DNA of 64,000 bases from Novilysobacter_A longmucuonensis (lineage in GTDB: Bacteria > Pseudomonadota > Gammaproteobacteria > Xanthomonadales > Xanthomonadaceae). The stretch spans positions 62,001 through 126,000 of the forward strand of contig NZ_JBJMAW010000003.1 in assembly GCF_046600735.1 (NCBI RefSeq), read 5' to 3'. Both the position numbers and the translations under genes were made by a program. Positions 25,951 to 34,382 of the stretch are shown here, one piece after another. The number at the start of each line of letters is the position of its first letter. Positions within the stretch are counted from its first letter, which is position 1. Below the pieces are notes generated by a model that ran no database searches, was not told the DNA's origin, and saw only the letters and a list, made by a program, of their open reading frames with translations.

Positions 25951-26910
25951 TCATTGCAGCCGGAGCCTGCGGCCGCGGGCCAGCGCGGCGCTGCCCCAGA
26001 GGAAGTTCAGCAGGTCGCCGAGTGTAGTGGCAATGCGCAGCATCACGATCAGCGCAACCGCGATGGTGGCGCCGAACGTGCTGCCGAGCCACAGCGACAG
26101 GACCGCTTCGCGGATGCCGAGCCCGGCCGGCGCGCCGGGCGCGAGGAAACCGAGGATCCAGCTGCTGGCGAATGCACCCACCAGCAACACCAGGCTGGCG
26201 GCGCCGACCGGATCGGGCGACAGGCTCTTTGCGACCGCCCACAACCCGACGCCGACCAGCGCGAAATTCAACGAATAGACCAGATAGCAGCCCAGGGATG
26301 TGAACCAGCCCGGGTGCCCGCGGACCGCTGCGGCGGCGGGCGCGCCTTGCCCGGCACGCAGCCGGGTGATCATGCCCGCGATCCGCGGCGCGGCCAGCAT
26401 GATTGCCAGTGCACCGCACGAGATGGCGACCACGAGCGGCGCACGGTATTGCGCCAACGGCCATTGCGCGAGCGCCGCCGGCGGGCTCCACAGGAACGTC
26501 AGCGCACTGACGTGCGCGCACGCGACCAGCACCAGCAGGGTTTCGTAGGCCATCGACAGCACGGTCCTGCCGGTATCCAGGCCGTGGCCGCGGGCGACCA
26601 CCACCCGCCCGAAATGATGCGCGACATTGCCGGGCAGGTACTTGCCCATCTGCGTGGTGGCGAGGATCGGTCCGGTGACCGTGAACGCTGCCGGTTGCCC
26701 CAGCCCCCGCAGCAGCCACGACCACGCCACCGCCGTGAGCGACACCAGCAGCGCGTACAACCCGGTCAGCAGCGCGCCGGCCAGCATCACCCGCGGTTGC
26801 AGCAACTGGCTGAGGTCCTGGCCGGCCAGCGCGCGGTATGCGTACAGCACGAAATAGGCGAACGCCGCGATGGCGACCGCCAGCCCCAGCAGGTGCAGGG
26901 CGCGCTTCAT
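25951..26910 (-). CDS. Lysylphosphatidylglycerol synthetase TM-region family protein (UPF0104, flippase-like)
   Basis: A 319-residue polytopic protein with about eight hydrophobic helices. GKYLPGNVAHHFGRVV, VAWSWLLRGLG and LAPGAPAGLGIREAVL are hallmark segments of the LPG_synthase_TM / YbhN / AglD group, integral membrane proteins of debated transport or flippase function often found in polysaccharide loci. I chose ATG 26910 (MKRALHLLGL); an in-frame ATG at 26940 would add a charged decapeptide. No strong Shine-Dalgarno is seen for either. It lies between the methyltransferase and the GT2 gene and could help move a lipid-linked sugar across the membrane. Confidence 0.85.
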   Translation of the reverse strand: MKRALHLLGLAVAIAAFAYFVLYAYRALAGQDLSQLLQPRVMLAGALLTGLYALLVSLTAVAWSWLLRGLGQPAAFTVTGPILATTQMGKYLPGNVAHHFGRVVVARGHGLDTGRTVLSMAYETLLVLVACAHVSALTFLWSPPAALAQWPLAQYRAPLVVAISCGALAIMLAAPRIAGMITRLRAGQGAPAAAAVRGHPGWFTSLGCYLVYSLNFALVGVGLWAVAKSLSPDPVGAASLVLLVGAFASSWILGFLAPGAPAGLGIREAVLSLWLGSTFGATIAVALIVMLRIATTLGDLLNFLWGSAALARGRRLRLQ

Positions 26911-26995
26911 CGGGCCGCGCTTCTTCGACTCGTGCTCCATCAGTCGCGCTTCGTCGAATCGGGCTTCATCGAGTCGTCTTCCATCGAGTCGCGCC

Positions 26996-27802
26996 TCACA
27001 GCGGACGGGTGGCGCGCAGCAGGTAGCCGTTGCCCAACGGCAGACGATTGAACATCGCCTGCAGGACAAAAGCCGTATGCAGCGCAGCCTTGCCCGGCAC
27101 CGAGCGCAGCAGCGGGTACCAGCGCAGCACGTGGCCGCGCTCGATGCCGCTGCGGTCATTGTTGTCCTGTCGCCGGCCCTGGTCGCCGGACTGCCGGAAG
27201 GCGCGGGCCACGCCGCGGGCCTGGACCCGTTCGGTGAGGTTGCCCAGCGGAAACCCGAAACACTCGGTGTGCTCCAGTCGCAGCCCGGCCGCCTCGACCA
27301 GCCCGACCAGTTCGTTCCTGCGATAGCGCCGGAAATGCCCGGCCCAGACGTCGGCGGCATTCCACTGGCGCGGATGGGCCGGCACCGAGATCAGCAGCGT
27401 GCCCCCGGGTGCCAGCCAACTGGCCCATTGCCGCAGGGCGGCGCGGTCGTCCTCGATGTGCTCGAGGACCTCGAAGGCCATGACCATCGGAAACCGCCCC
27501 GTCCAGTCCTGCGGCGCGGTCTGGTGGACCTCAATGGAGTACCCGGATTTCTCGCACAGGGCCTGGATCAGCGTTCGCGCCTGCGCCGAGGTTTCCAGTG
27601 CGTGGCAACGATGACCCCGTTCGGCCAGTTCCTGCAGCAGCATGCCGGCGCCGGAGCCGATCTCCACCACATCGCCTGGCGTCACGTCACGGAGCTGGCG
27701 CAGGATGCGGCGGCGCCGGAGCAGGTAACGCGGTGCCGGCACCCAGCCGAGCTCGGGAGCGGCGGGACCCAGCAAGGCATCCTGGACCAGTAGGTTTGTC
27801 AT
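26996..27802 (-). CDS. Class I SAM-dependent methyltransferase
   Basis: A 268-residue methyltransferase with motif I VVEIGSGAGMLL, a post-I HALETS, and MAFEVLEHIEDD and LAPGGTLLISVPAH, as in the UbiG/WbdD-like group often found in O-antigen loci. It is coupled to the GT4 gene by an ATGA overlap. The acceptor is unknown; a sugar of the polymer or a lipid intermediate are both possible. Confidence 0.85.
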   Translation of the reverse strand: MTNLLVQDALLGPAAPELGWVPAPRYLLRRRRILRQLRDVTPGDVVEIGSGAGMLLQELAERGHRCHALETSAQARTLIQALCEKSGYSIEVHQTAPQDWTGRFPMVMAFEVLEHIEDDRAALRQWASWLAPGGTLLISVPAHPRQWNAADVWAGHFRRYRRNELVGLVEAAGLRLEHTECFGFPLGNLTERVQARGVARAFRQSGDQGRRQDNNDRSGIERGHVLRWYPLLRSVPGKAALHTAFVLQAMFNRLPLGNGYLLRATRPL

Positions 27803-28938
27803 TGCCGGTGCAACCTGCGTTGGGTCATGTCGAGGAATTGCCGCCCGATCGCGGCGGCATCGATGCGGTCGTTCAACCGCTGGTGGCAGGCTCGCCGGGC
27901 CCCGTCAGCGGCGAGGCTGCGTCGATGGGCGAGCACCGCATCGGCCAGTGCGCCAGCATCACCGGCCGGCACAAGATACGTGCAGGGGGACGATGGTGAA
28001 AGCAGCTCGCGGATCGCACCCGAGTCGCGCGTCACCAGTGGCCGTCCTGCCGCGAGAATCTGGAACACCTTGTTGGGAATGACGCTCGCGGCTTTTTCCG
28101 AGGTGCCGAAGATGCCCAGACACAGATCGGCTGCGGCCAGCAGCCGCTGCAATTGCCCGTACTCGACCCAATCGGTCCACTGCACCCGTGGCAACGGATC
28201 GTTGTCCAGCATCGCCCGGATGCGGGCGGCTTCCTGGCCGCGGCCGACCAGTTGCCATTCGATCGGTTCGTCGCGCAGCAATCCTGCGGCGGCGACGATG
28301 GTTGCGGCGCCGTGCAGCGGAATGAACTGGCCGTAGAACAGCACGCGCAGGGTGCCGGCACTCTGCGCCGATGCCGGTGCCGGTTCGGTGCAACCGAAGT
28401 ACTCGGTCTCCACCCCGACCCAGACCGCATCGCAGCGGCCTTCGTTGAACCCGAACAAGCGCTCCAGCCGGCGTGCATGGGCGCGGGTGTCCATGAAGAC
28501 AATGTCGGGCAAGCGCAGCGCCTGCCGCTCGAGCGAGCGCAGCATGCTGGCCGGCACGCTGCCGGGCCGGAGCAGGCGGCGATCCTCGCAGACCGTGTCG
28601 TACATCGACAGGAAGACATCCCAGGCCACTGGCACGCGCCGCAGCCGCGCGATCGGGGCGATCAGGAACGCATCGAGGATGCCGGGGTAGCCGATCAGGT
28701 AGAGGTCCGGCCGCGGCGCCCGCAGCAGGCGCCAGATGAGCATCGGATAGGCGCACAGCCAGCGCGCCAGCAGGCCGAGCCTGGAGGCGAGGCCGCGCAC
28801 CTGCGACTTGTCCTCGATGCCCTCCCACACCCGCGCATGGATCTCCTGGAGCTCCACGCCGTGGGCGCGCAAGCCCTTGTGCAGGATCCGCGTGCGCGGT
28901 TTGCCGGTGTCGTAGGTGCCCCAGGAAATCACGCGCAT
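27799..28938 (-). CDS. GT4-family glycosyltransferase
   Basis: A 379-residue GT-B glycosyltransferase. The N-terminus is MRVISWGTYDTGKPRTRIL. The C-terminal half has VLFYGQFIPLHG, WQLVGRGQE, LGIFGTSEKAASVIPNKVFQ and LAAGRPLVTRDSGAIREL, including the E..K..P.K.FQ...G arrangement of the GT4 donor-binding site. It is the first gene of the minus-strand cassette and would act in the cytoplasm. The sugar specificity is not evident. Confidence 0.88.
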   Translation of the reverse strand: MRVISWGTYDTGKPRTRILHKGLRAHGVELQEIHARVWEGIEDKSQVRGLASRLGLLARWLCAYPMLIWRLLRAPRPDLYLIGYPGILDAFLIAPIARLRRVPVAWDVFLSMYDTVCEDRRLLRPGSVPASMLRSLERQALRLPDIVFMDTRAHARRLERLFGFNEGRCDAVWVGVETEYFGCTEPAPASAQSAGTLRVLFYGQFIPLHGAATIVAAAGLLRDEPIEWQLVGRGQEAARIRAMLDNDPLPRVQWTDWVEYGQLQRLLAAADLCLGIFGTSEKAASVIPNKVFQILAAGRPLVTRDSGAIRELLSPSSPCTYLVPAGDAGALADAVLAHRRSLAADGARRACHQRLNDRIDAAAIGRQFLDMTQRRLHRQ

Positions 28939-29109
28939 GGTTTGTCTCGGTCGGGGCTGGCGCTCGGTCGGGGCGCGGCGCGGCAGCCCGGGCTCCCGCT
29001 GTCGTCATCCTGAGGCGCAGCGAAGGATCTGCTTTCCCTCGCCGTGCGGCCGCAGCAGTTCTCTGGCATCCCCCCAAGGACGACGACCGCGCGCTGCAGC
29101 CGGTCGCGC
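28939..29109. repeat. Intergenic segment with a dispersed repeat fragment
   Basis: 171 bases between the GT4 gene and etfA. It contains a stretch around 28992-29038 (CGTCATCCTGAGGCGCAGCG...) of the kind seen as dispersed non-coding repeats in many proteobacterial genomes. No gene is visible. This is the etfA-side boundary of the LPS locus. Confidence 0.4.
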
Positions 29110-30051
29110 TCAGCCCAGCGCCTGCTCCAGTTCCGGCAACACCTTGAACAGGTCGCCGACCAGGCCGATGTCGGCGATCTCGAAGATCGCCGAGTCCGCG
29201 TCCTTGTTGATCGCCACGATCGTGCCGGCGTCCTTGATGCCGGTCAGGTGCTGGATCGCGCCGCTGATGCCGACGGCGATGTAGAGCTCGGGGGCGATGA
29301 TCTTGCCGGTCTGGCCGACCTGCATCTCGTTGGGCACGTAGCCGGCATCGACCGCGGCGCGCGAGGCGCCCACGGCGGCGCCGATCTTGTCGGCGAAGTC
29401 GAAGATGATCTTGAAGTTCTCCGACGAGCCGACCCCGCGGCCGCCGGAGACGACCCGCTTGGCGCTCTGCAGGTCGGGGCGGTCGGAGTCGCCGGCGGCC
29501 AAGCCGACATAGCGGGTGTGGCCCGGCAGCTCGGCCTCGACGGTGACCGCCTCGATGGTGGCGTCGCCGCCTTGCGCGGCTTCCGACCACGAGGCGGTGC
29601 GCACCGTCGCGATCACCGGCTGGTCGGCCGGGGCCTCCACGGTGATGATCGCGTTGCCGGCGTAGATCGGGCGCTTGAAGGTGTGGCTGCCCTCGACCGC
29701 CATGATGTCGGAGACCTGGGCGACGCCGAGCAACGCGGCGATGCAGGGCATCAGGTCCTTGCCGAAGGTGGTGCTGGGGCCGAAGACGTGGCTGTAGTCG
29801 GCGGCGAGCTTCGCCACCTGCGGCGCCAGCACCTGCGCGATGGCGTGCTCGTTGGCGGCGTTGGCGACCGTCAGCACGCGGGTGACGCCCTCGATCCTGG
29901 CGGCCTGCTCGGCCGCGGCGGCGGGGTCGGCGGCCAGCACCGCGATGTCGATCGCTTCGGGAGACAGCGCCTGGGCGGCAGCCACGCACTTGGCGGTGGA
30001 GGCGTTGAGTTGGCCGTCGAGATGCTCGGCGACGATCAGGACTTTGGACAT
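29110..30051 (-). CDS. etfA: Electron transfer flavoprotein alpha subunit
   Basis: FAD-binding subunit of ETF, which takes electrons from acyl-CoA dehydrogenases and passes them to ETF-ubiquinone oxidoreductase (encoded at 36882-38549). The 313-residue protein has the C-terminal FAD domain signature VSGGRGVGSSENF, then QVGQTGKIIAPELYIAVGISGAIQH and INKDADSAIFEIADIGLVGD. It is downstream of etfB with 130 bases between them that hold a REP pair. In Xanthomonas it is the conserved gene flanking the variable LPS locus. Confidence 0.97.
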   Translation of the reverse strand: MSKVLIVAEHLDGQLNASTAKCVAAAQALSPEAIDIAVLAADPAAAAEQAARIEGVTRVLTVANAANEHAIAQVLAPQVAKLAADYSHVFGPSTTFGKDLMPCIAALLGVAQVSDIMAVEGSHTFKRPIYAGNAIITVEAPADQPVIATVRTASWSEAAQGGDATIEAVTVEAELPGHTRYVGLAAGDSDRPDLQSAKRVVSGGRGVGSSENFKIIFDFADKIGAAVGASRAAVDAGYVPNEMQVGQTGKIIAPELYIAVGISGAIQHLTGIKDAGTIVAINKDADSAIFEIADIGLVGDLFKVLPELEQALG

Positions 30052-30107
30052 TGTTCGTTCCTTTGTTCCGTCCCGCCTGGGCGGAGACCTGTGACTGGCT
30101 CGTGGCT

Positions 30108-30177
30108 GTAGGAGCGGGCCATGCCCGCGACCGCTCTTCCGCGGCCGAGAAGCATCGCGGGCATGGCCCGCTCCTAC
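30108..30177. repeat. REP pair (GTAG-headed, GGGCATGGCCC type) between etfB and etfA
   Basis: Starts with GTAGGAGCGGGCCATGCCCG and ends with the inverse CGGGCATGGCCCGCTCCTAC. Each arm is itself a palindrome and the two arms can pair. Sits inside the etfBA operon and might adjust the relative amounts of the two messages. A second copy of this variant is at 62584-62682. Confidence 0.85.
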
Positions 30178-30181
30178 AGGG

Positions 30182-30928
30182 TTAAAGGAGGCCTTTCTGC
30201 TTCAACGTGGCGACCAGTTCGGCTGCATCCTTGACCATCACGCCCTTGCTGCGCTTGGGCGGCGCGGCGTGCCCGGTGGTCTTCAGGCCCTCGGTCGCGT
30301 CCACGCCGAGGTCGGCGAAGGCGATCGATTCCAGCGGCTTGCTCTTGGCCTTCATGATGTCGGGCAGCTTGATGAAGCGCGGCTCGTTGAGGCGCAGGTC
30401 GGTGGTGATGACGGCCGGCAGGTCGACTTCCAGCGTCTCCAGGCCGGCGTCGACCTCGCGCGTCACCGTGGCCTTGCCGTTCTCAATCTCGACCTTGGAC
30501 GCGAAGGTCGCCTGCGGCCGGCCCCACAGGGTCGCCAGCATCTGCCCGGTCTGGTTGGCGTCGTCGTCGATTGCCTGCTTGCCCAGGATCACGATGTCGG
30601 GCTGCTCCTTCTCGACCAGCTTGAGCAAAGTGCGCGCGGCGGTCAGCGACTGCACCGGCTCATCGCAGACCACATGGATCGCGCGGTTGGCGCCCATCGC
30701 CAGGCCGTTGCGCAGATGCGCCTGGGCATCGGCCGGAGCAATCGTGACGACCACGACTTCGCTGGCGATGCCCTTGTCGCGCAGGCGCAGGGCCTCCTCG
30801 AGCGCGATTTCGTCGAACGGGTTGGCCGACAGCTTGACACCGTCGGTGACCACGCCGGTGCCGTCGGGCTTGACCTGGATGCGGACGTTGTAGTCCACCA
30901 CGCGCTTGTAGCCGACGAGGATCTTCAT
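30182..30928 (-). CDS. etfB: Electron transfer flavoprotein beta subunit
   Basis: AMP-binding subunit of ETF, 248 residues. Features are the start MKILVGYKRVVDYNVRI, NPFDEIALEEALRL, AMGANRAIHV, ILGKQAIDDDANQTGQM and the C-terminal half of the family. It precedes etfA on the minus strand, separated by a REP pair, and is divergent from xanB. Confidence 0.97.
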   Translation of the reverse strand: MKILVGYKRVVDYNVRIQVKPDGTGVVTDGVKLSANPFDEIALEEALRLRDKGIASEVVVVTIAPADAQAHLRNGLAMGANRAIHVVCDEPVQSLTAARTLLKLVEKEQPDIVILGKQAIDDDANQTGQMLATLWGRPQATFASKVEIENGKATVTREVDAGLETLEVDLPAVITTDLRLNEPRFIKLPDIMKAKSKPLESIAFADLGVDATEGLKTTGHAAPPKRSKGVMVKDAAELVATLKQKGLL

Positions 30929-31060
30929 CGTGCGGGGTTCCTTGTGGGGTGCGCGGCCGTGTTGGCCGAGACCCTCATTCTAGCGAAGGCGGATGAAAGG
31001 CGCAGTCACCGGGCGGGGCTGGGCTATGCTTTTTGTCGATCCAGACGACGAGGTGGGACG

Positions 31061-32509
31061 ATGCTGCATCCGGTGGTGCTCAGTGGTGGCAGCGGCACGC
31101 GGCTGTGGCCGTTGTCGCGGCAGAACCAGCCCAAGCAGTTCCTGTCGCTGATCGGGGACAGATCGCTGTTCCAGGAAACCATCCTGCGCGCGAGCGCATT
31201 GCCGGACGCACAGCCGCCGGTGACGGTGTGCAGCGAGGATCACCGGTTCATGGTCGGCGAGCAGTTGCAGGCGGTCGGCGTGGCCAGCGGCGGCATCCTG
31301 CTGGAGCCGGTCGCGCGCAACACCGCGCCGGCCATCGCGCTGGCCGCGCTGCACGTACTGGCCAACGATCGCGACGCGATGATGCTGGTGATGCCGGCCG
31401 ATCATCTGATCGAGGACGAGGCCGCGTTCCGCGACGCGGTCGGCAGCGCGATGGTGCTCGCAGGGCAGGACTGGCTGGTCGCGTTCGGGATCCAGCCCGA
31501 TTACGCCGAGACCGGCTATGGCTACATCCTGCGCGGCGCGCCGCTGCTGCCAGGCGGCGGTCACGGCGGAGGCGTGGACTCTGCCCTCGGCGGCTATCGG
31601 ATCGAACGCTTCGTCGAGAAGCCCGACGCCGCCACCGCCGAGCGCTACCTGGCCGATGGCGGCTACGCATGGAACTCCGGCATGTTCCTGTTCAAGGCGC
31701 AGCGCTACCTCGACGAGCTCGCGCGGCATGCGCCGGGCATTCTCCAGGCCGCGCGTGCGGCGCACGCGCAGGCGAGCTCGGACCTGGATTTCATCCGCAT
31801 CGATGAGCAGGCGTTCGCCGCCAGTCCGAGCGACTCGATCGATTACGCGGTGATGGAGAACACCGATCGCGCCGCGGTGGTGCCGGTGAGTTGCGGCTGG
31901 AGCGACATCGGTTCGTGGTCGTCGCTGTGGTCGGTGGCGCAGCGCGACGCCGAAGGCAACTGCGTGGAGGGCGACGTGATTTCGGTCGATACCCGCGGCA
32001 GCCTGGTGCGCGCCTCCGAACGGCGCATGATCGCGACCATCGGGGTCGAGGACCTGGTCATCATCGATACCGCCGATGCGACCCTGGTTGCGCGCAAGGA
32101 CCGGGTGCAGGACGTCAAGACCGTGGTCGATGCGCTCAAGGCCGCCGGTCGCAGCGAGCACCTGTACCACCGCAAGGTCTACCGGCCGTGGGGCAGCTAC
32201 GATTCGATCGGCCTGGGCGAGCGCTTCCAGGTCAAGAAGATCGTGGTCAAGCCCGGCGCCGCGCTGAGCCTGCAGCAGCATCGCCATCGCGCCGAACACT
32301 GGATCGTGGTGTCGGGCGTGGCCGAGGTCACCTGCGACGACAAGGTGTTCGAACTGCACGAGAACCAGAGCACCTACATCCCGCTGGGCAGCGTGCACCG
32401 CCTGCGCAACCGCGGCCGCGAGCCGGTCGAGCTGATCGAGGTGCAGTCGGGCAGCTACCTGGGCGAGGACGACATCGTCCGGCTGGAGGATGTGTACGGG
32501 CGGTCATAG
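31061..32509 (+). CDS. xanB: Bifunctional mannose-1-phosphate guanylyltransferase / mannose-6-phosphate isomerase
   Basis: Makes GDP-mannose and interconverts fructose-6-P and mannose-6-P for LPS and exopolysaccharide. The 482-residue type II enzyme starts with the nucleotide-binding GGSGTRLWPLSR, has VEKP and FVEKPDAAT in the transferase part, and ends with a cupin isomerase domain (RPWGSY, QLQ-type HRHRAEHW metal ligands, YIPLGSVHRL). ATG 31061 has AGGTGGG at 31051. An open frame runs far upstream but that part is antisense to etfB. The promoter should lie in the 132 bases between it and etfB. Confidence 0.95.
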   Translation: MLHPVVLSGGSGTRLWPLSRQNQPKQFLSLIGDRSLFQETILRASALPDAQPPVTVCSEDHRFMVGEQLQAVGVASGGILLEPVARNTAPAIALAALHVLANDRDAMMLVMPADHLIEDEAAFRDAVGSAMVLAGQDWLVAFGIQPDYAETGYGYILRGAPLLPGGGHGGGVDSALGGYRIERFVEKPDAATAERYLADGGYAWNSGMFLFKAQRYLDELARHAPGILQAARAAHAQASSDLDFIRIDEQAFAASPSDSIDYAVMENTDRAAVVPVSCGWSDIGSWSSLWSVAQRDAEGNCVEGDVISVDTRGSLVRASERRMIATIGVEDLVIIDTADATLVARKDRVQDVKTVVDALKAAGRSEHLYHRKVYRPWGSYDSIGLGERFQVKKIVVKPGAALSLQQHRHRAEHWIVVSGVAEVTCDDKVFELHENQSTYIPLGSVHRLRNRGREPVELIEVQSGSYLGEDDIVRLEDVYGRS

Positions 32510-32837
32510 CGCTGGCGCGAACGCAGGAAAAGGCCGCGCTTTGCCCCCTCTCCCGCTTGCGGGAGAGGGCCGGGGTGAGGGCAAGCGAGACCCGCTTGCG
32601 TAACAGGTCGATGTCGCGTGCCCTCATCCGCCCTTCGGGCACCTTGCTCCGAGCCCCGGCCTTCGCGCGTAGCGCTCAGGCGCTCCTCGTCGCGCGAGCC
32701 ATGGCTCGCAAGCGCTCCTCCTCGCCCCGCAAGCGGGAGAAGGCAGCGCGCAGGCTTCGGCCATTGCCCGAAGGTCCGGTTCTGGCGACCGGGACGCACG
32801 CGCTAGACTTGCCCGACCCCGCAAAGGAGCTGTCCCG
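32510..32837. repeat. Intergenic region with dispersed hairpin repeat
   Basis: About 330 bases without a gene. It holds a perfect hairpin at 32547-32568 (CCTCTCCCGC / GCGGGAGAGG, loop TT) followed by GCCGGGGTGAGGG, and a further related arm near 32738-32752 (CCCGCAAGCGGGAGAAGG). This CTCCCGCTTGCGGGAG sequence is a widespread dispersed repeat in proteobacteria. It may also act as a transcription barrier after xanB, but it has no T-tract. Confidence 0.6.
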
Positions 32838-33584
32838 ATGGCCCAGGCCACTGCCGCGACGTCAGGCGCGCGCGATCCGAAGAACAAGCTGTACCCGAAT
32901 GCCGACGAGGCGCTGCGCGGCGTCGTCGCCGACGGCCAGACCCTCGCGGTCGGCGGTTTCGGCCTGTGCGGCATACCCGAGGCGCTGATCGCCGCGCTGC
33001 GCGACTGCGGTGTCACCGGCCTGACCGCGATCTCCAACAATGCCGGGGTCGACGGCTTCGGCCTCGGCCTGCTGCTGGAGACCCGGCAGATCCGCAAGAT
33101 GATTTCGTCCTACGTCGGCGAGAACAAGGAGTTCGAGCGCCAGTTCCTGGCCGGTGAGCTCGAACTGGAGTTCAACCCGCAGGGCACCCTGGCCGAGCGC
33201 CTGCGCGCCGGCGGCGCCGGGATCCCGGCGTTCTTCGTCGCCACCGGCTACGGCACGGTGGTCGCCGAGGGCAAGGAGACGCGCGAGTTCGATGGCCAGC
33301 ATTACGTCATGGAAACCGCGCTCAAGGCCGATGTCGCGCTGGTCAAGGCGTGGAAGGCCGATAGGGCCGGCAACCTGGTGTTCCGCAAGACCGCGCGCAA
33401 CTTCAACCCGGCCTGCGCCATGGCCGGCGCGGTGTGCATCGCCGAGGTCGAGGAAGTCGTCGAGATCGGCACGATCGACCCCGACCACGTGCACCTGCCG
33501 GGCATCTATGTGGACCGCATCGTGCACAACCCGACCCCCGAAAAACGCATTGAACAGCGCACCGTGCGCCAGGGAGACAAGTGA
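32838..33584 (+). CDS. scoA: Succinyl-CoA:3-ketoacid CoA-transferase subunit A
   Basis: Subunit A of a family I CoA-transferase that activates acetoacetate or a similar 3-keto acid with CoA from succinyl-CoA. The 248-residue protein has the signature VGGFGLCGIPEALI, then SNNAGVDGFGLGLLL and FFVATGYGTVVAEGKE. AAGGAG at 32824 precedes ATG 32838. It overlaps subunit B (TGATG). In Xanthomonas genomes the pair near xanB is often labelled lpsI/lpsJ, although the chemistry is general metabolism. Confidence 0.93.
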   Translation: MAQATAATSGARDPKNKLYPNADEALRGVVADGQTLAVGGFGLCGIPEALIAALRDCGVTGLTAISNNAGVDGFGLGLLLETRQIRKMISSYVGENKEFERQFLAGELELEFNPQGTLAERLRAGGAGIPAFFVATGYGTVVAEGKETREFDGQHYVMETALKADVALVKAWKADRAGNLVFRKTARNFNPACAMAGAVCIAEVEEVVEIGTIDPDHVHLPGIYVDRIVHNPTPEKRIEQRTVRQGDK

Positions 33585-34210
33585 TGGCTTGGACCCGCGA
33601 CCAGATGGCGCAGCGCGCCGCGCGCGAACTCACCGACGGTGCCTACGTCAACCTCGGCATCGGGCTGCCGACGCTGGTGGCCAACCACATCCCCGACGGC
33701 GTGGATGTCTGGCTGCAGTCGGAAAACGGCCTGCTCGGCATCGGCCCGTTTCCGACGGAAGCGCAGGTCGACGCGGACCTGATCAACGCCGGCAAGCAGA
33801 CCGTCACCGCGCGGGCCGGGGCCAGCTACTTCGGCAGCCACGACAGCTTCGCGATGATCCGCGGCGGCCACATCGACCTGGCGATCCTCGGCGCGATGCA
33901 GGTGACCGACCAAGGCGACCTGGCCAACTGGATGGTGCCGGGCAAGATGGTCAAGGGCATGGGCGGGGCGATGGACCTGGTCGCCGGGGTCAAGCGCGTG
34001 GTGGTGCTGATGGAGCACACCGCCCGCGACGGCAGCCACAAGATCCTGCCCGAGTGCACGCTGCCGCTGACCGGGGTGGGGGTGGTCGACCGGATCATCA
34101 CCGACCTGGCGGTGCTGGACGTGACCGGCGATGGGCTGGTGCTGGTGGAGCTGGCGCCGGGCGTGGAAAAGGACGAGCTGCTGGCCAGGACCGGGTGTGC
34201 AGTGCGCTGA
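33584..34210 (+). CDS. scoB: Succinyl-CoA:3-ketoacid CoA-transferase subunit B
   Basis: Subunit B of the same CoA-transferase, 208 residues. The catalytic glutamate lies in LQSENGLLGIG (family I signature 2, SENG), with GAMQVTDQGDLANW and PECTLPLTGVGVVD further on. ATG 33584 follows AGGGAGA; a GTG one codon earlier in the same frame is possible. Co-translated with subunit A. Confidence 0.93.
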   Translation: MAWTRDQMAQRAARELTDGAYVNLGIGLPTLVANHIPDGVDVWLQSENGLLGIGPFPTEAQVDADLINAGKQTVTARAGASYFGSHDSFAMIRGGHIDLAILGAMQVTDQGDLANWMVPGKMVKGMGGAMDLVAGVKRVVVLMEHTARDGSHKILPECTLPLTGVGVVDRIITDLAVLDVTGDGLVLVELAPGVEKDELLARTGCAVR

Positions 34211-34382
34211 GAGCTGAACGCCCTACCGCCTGAACAGGGGAATCGGGGTAATTTGTGTCGGTGGTACCTGCCAAGCGGCGTGACGGGTGCGTAGACTCGT
34301 TTTGTAGGTTCCTTATCAGGCTCCGGGGTGAGCCGACGCGGCGCAGTACGCCGCCTGACCTCCTAACTTCGGGTACCCAGAT

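Noticed and set aside
30052..30181. REP pair as an intrinsic terminator between etfB and etfA
   Set aside because: The stem lacks a T-tract on the minus strand and the genes are normally co-transcribed.
30269..31060. Upstream extension of xanB
   Set aside because: Antisense to etfB; GGSGTRLWPLSR normally lies about ten residues from the start, matching ATG 31061.
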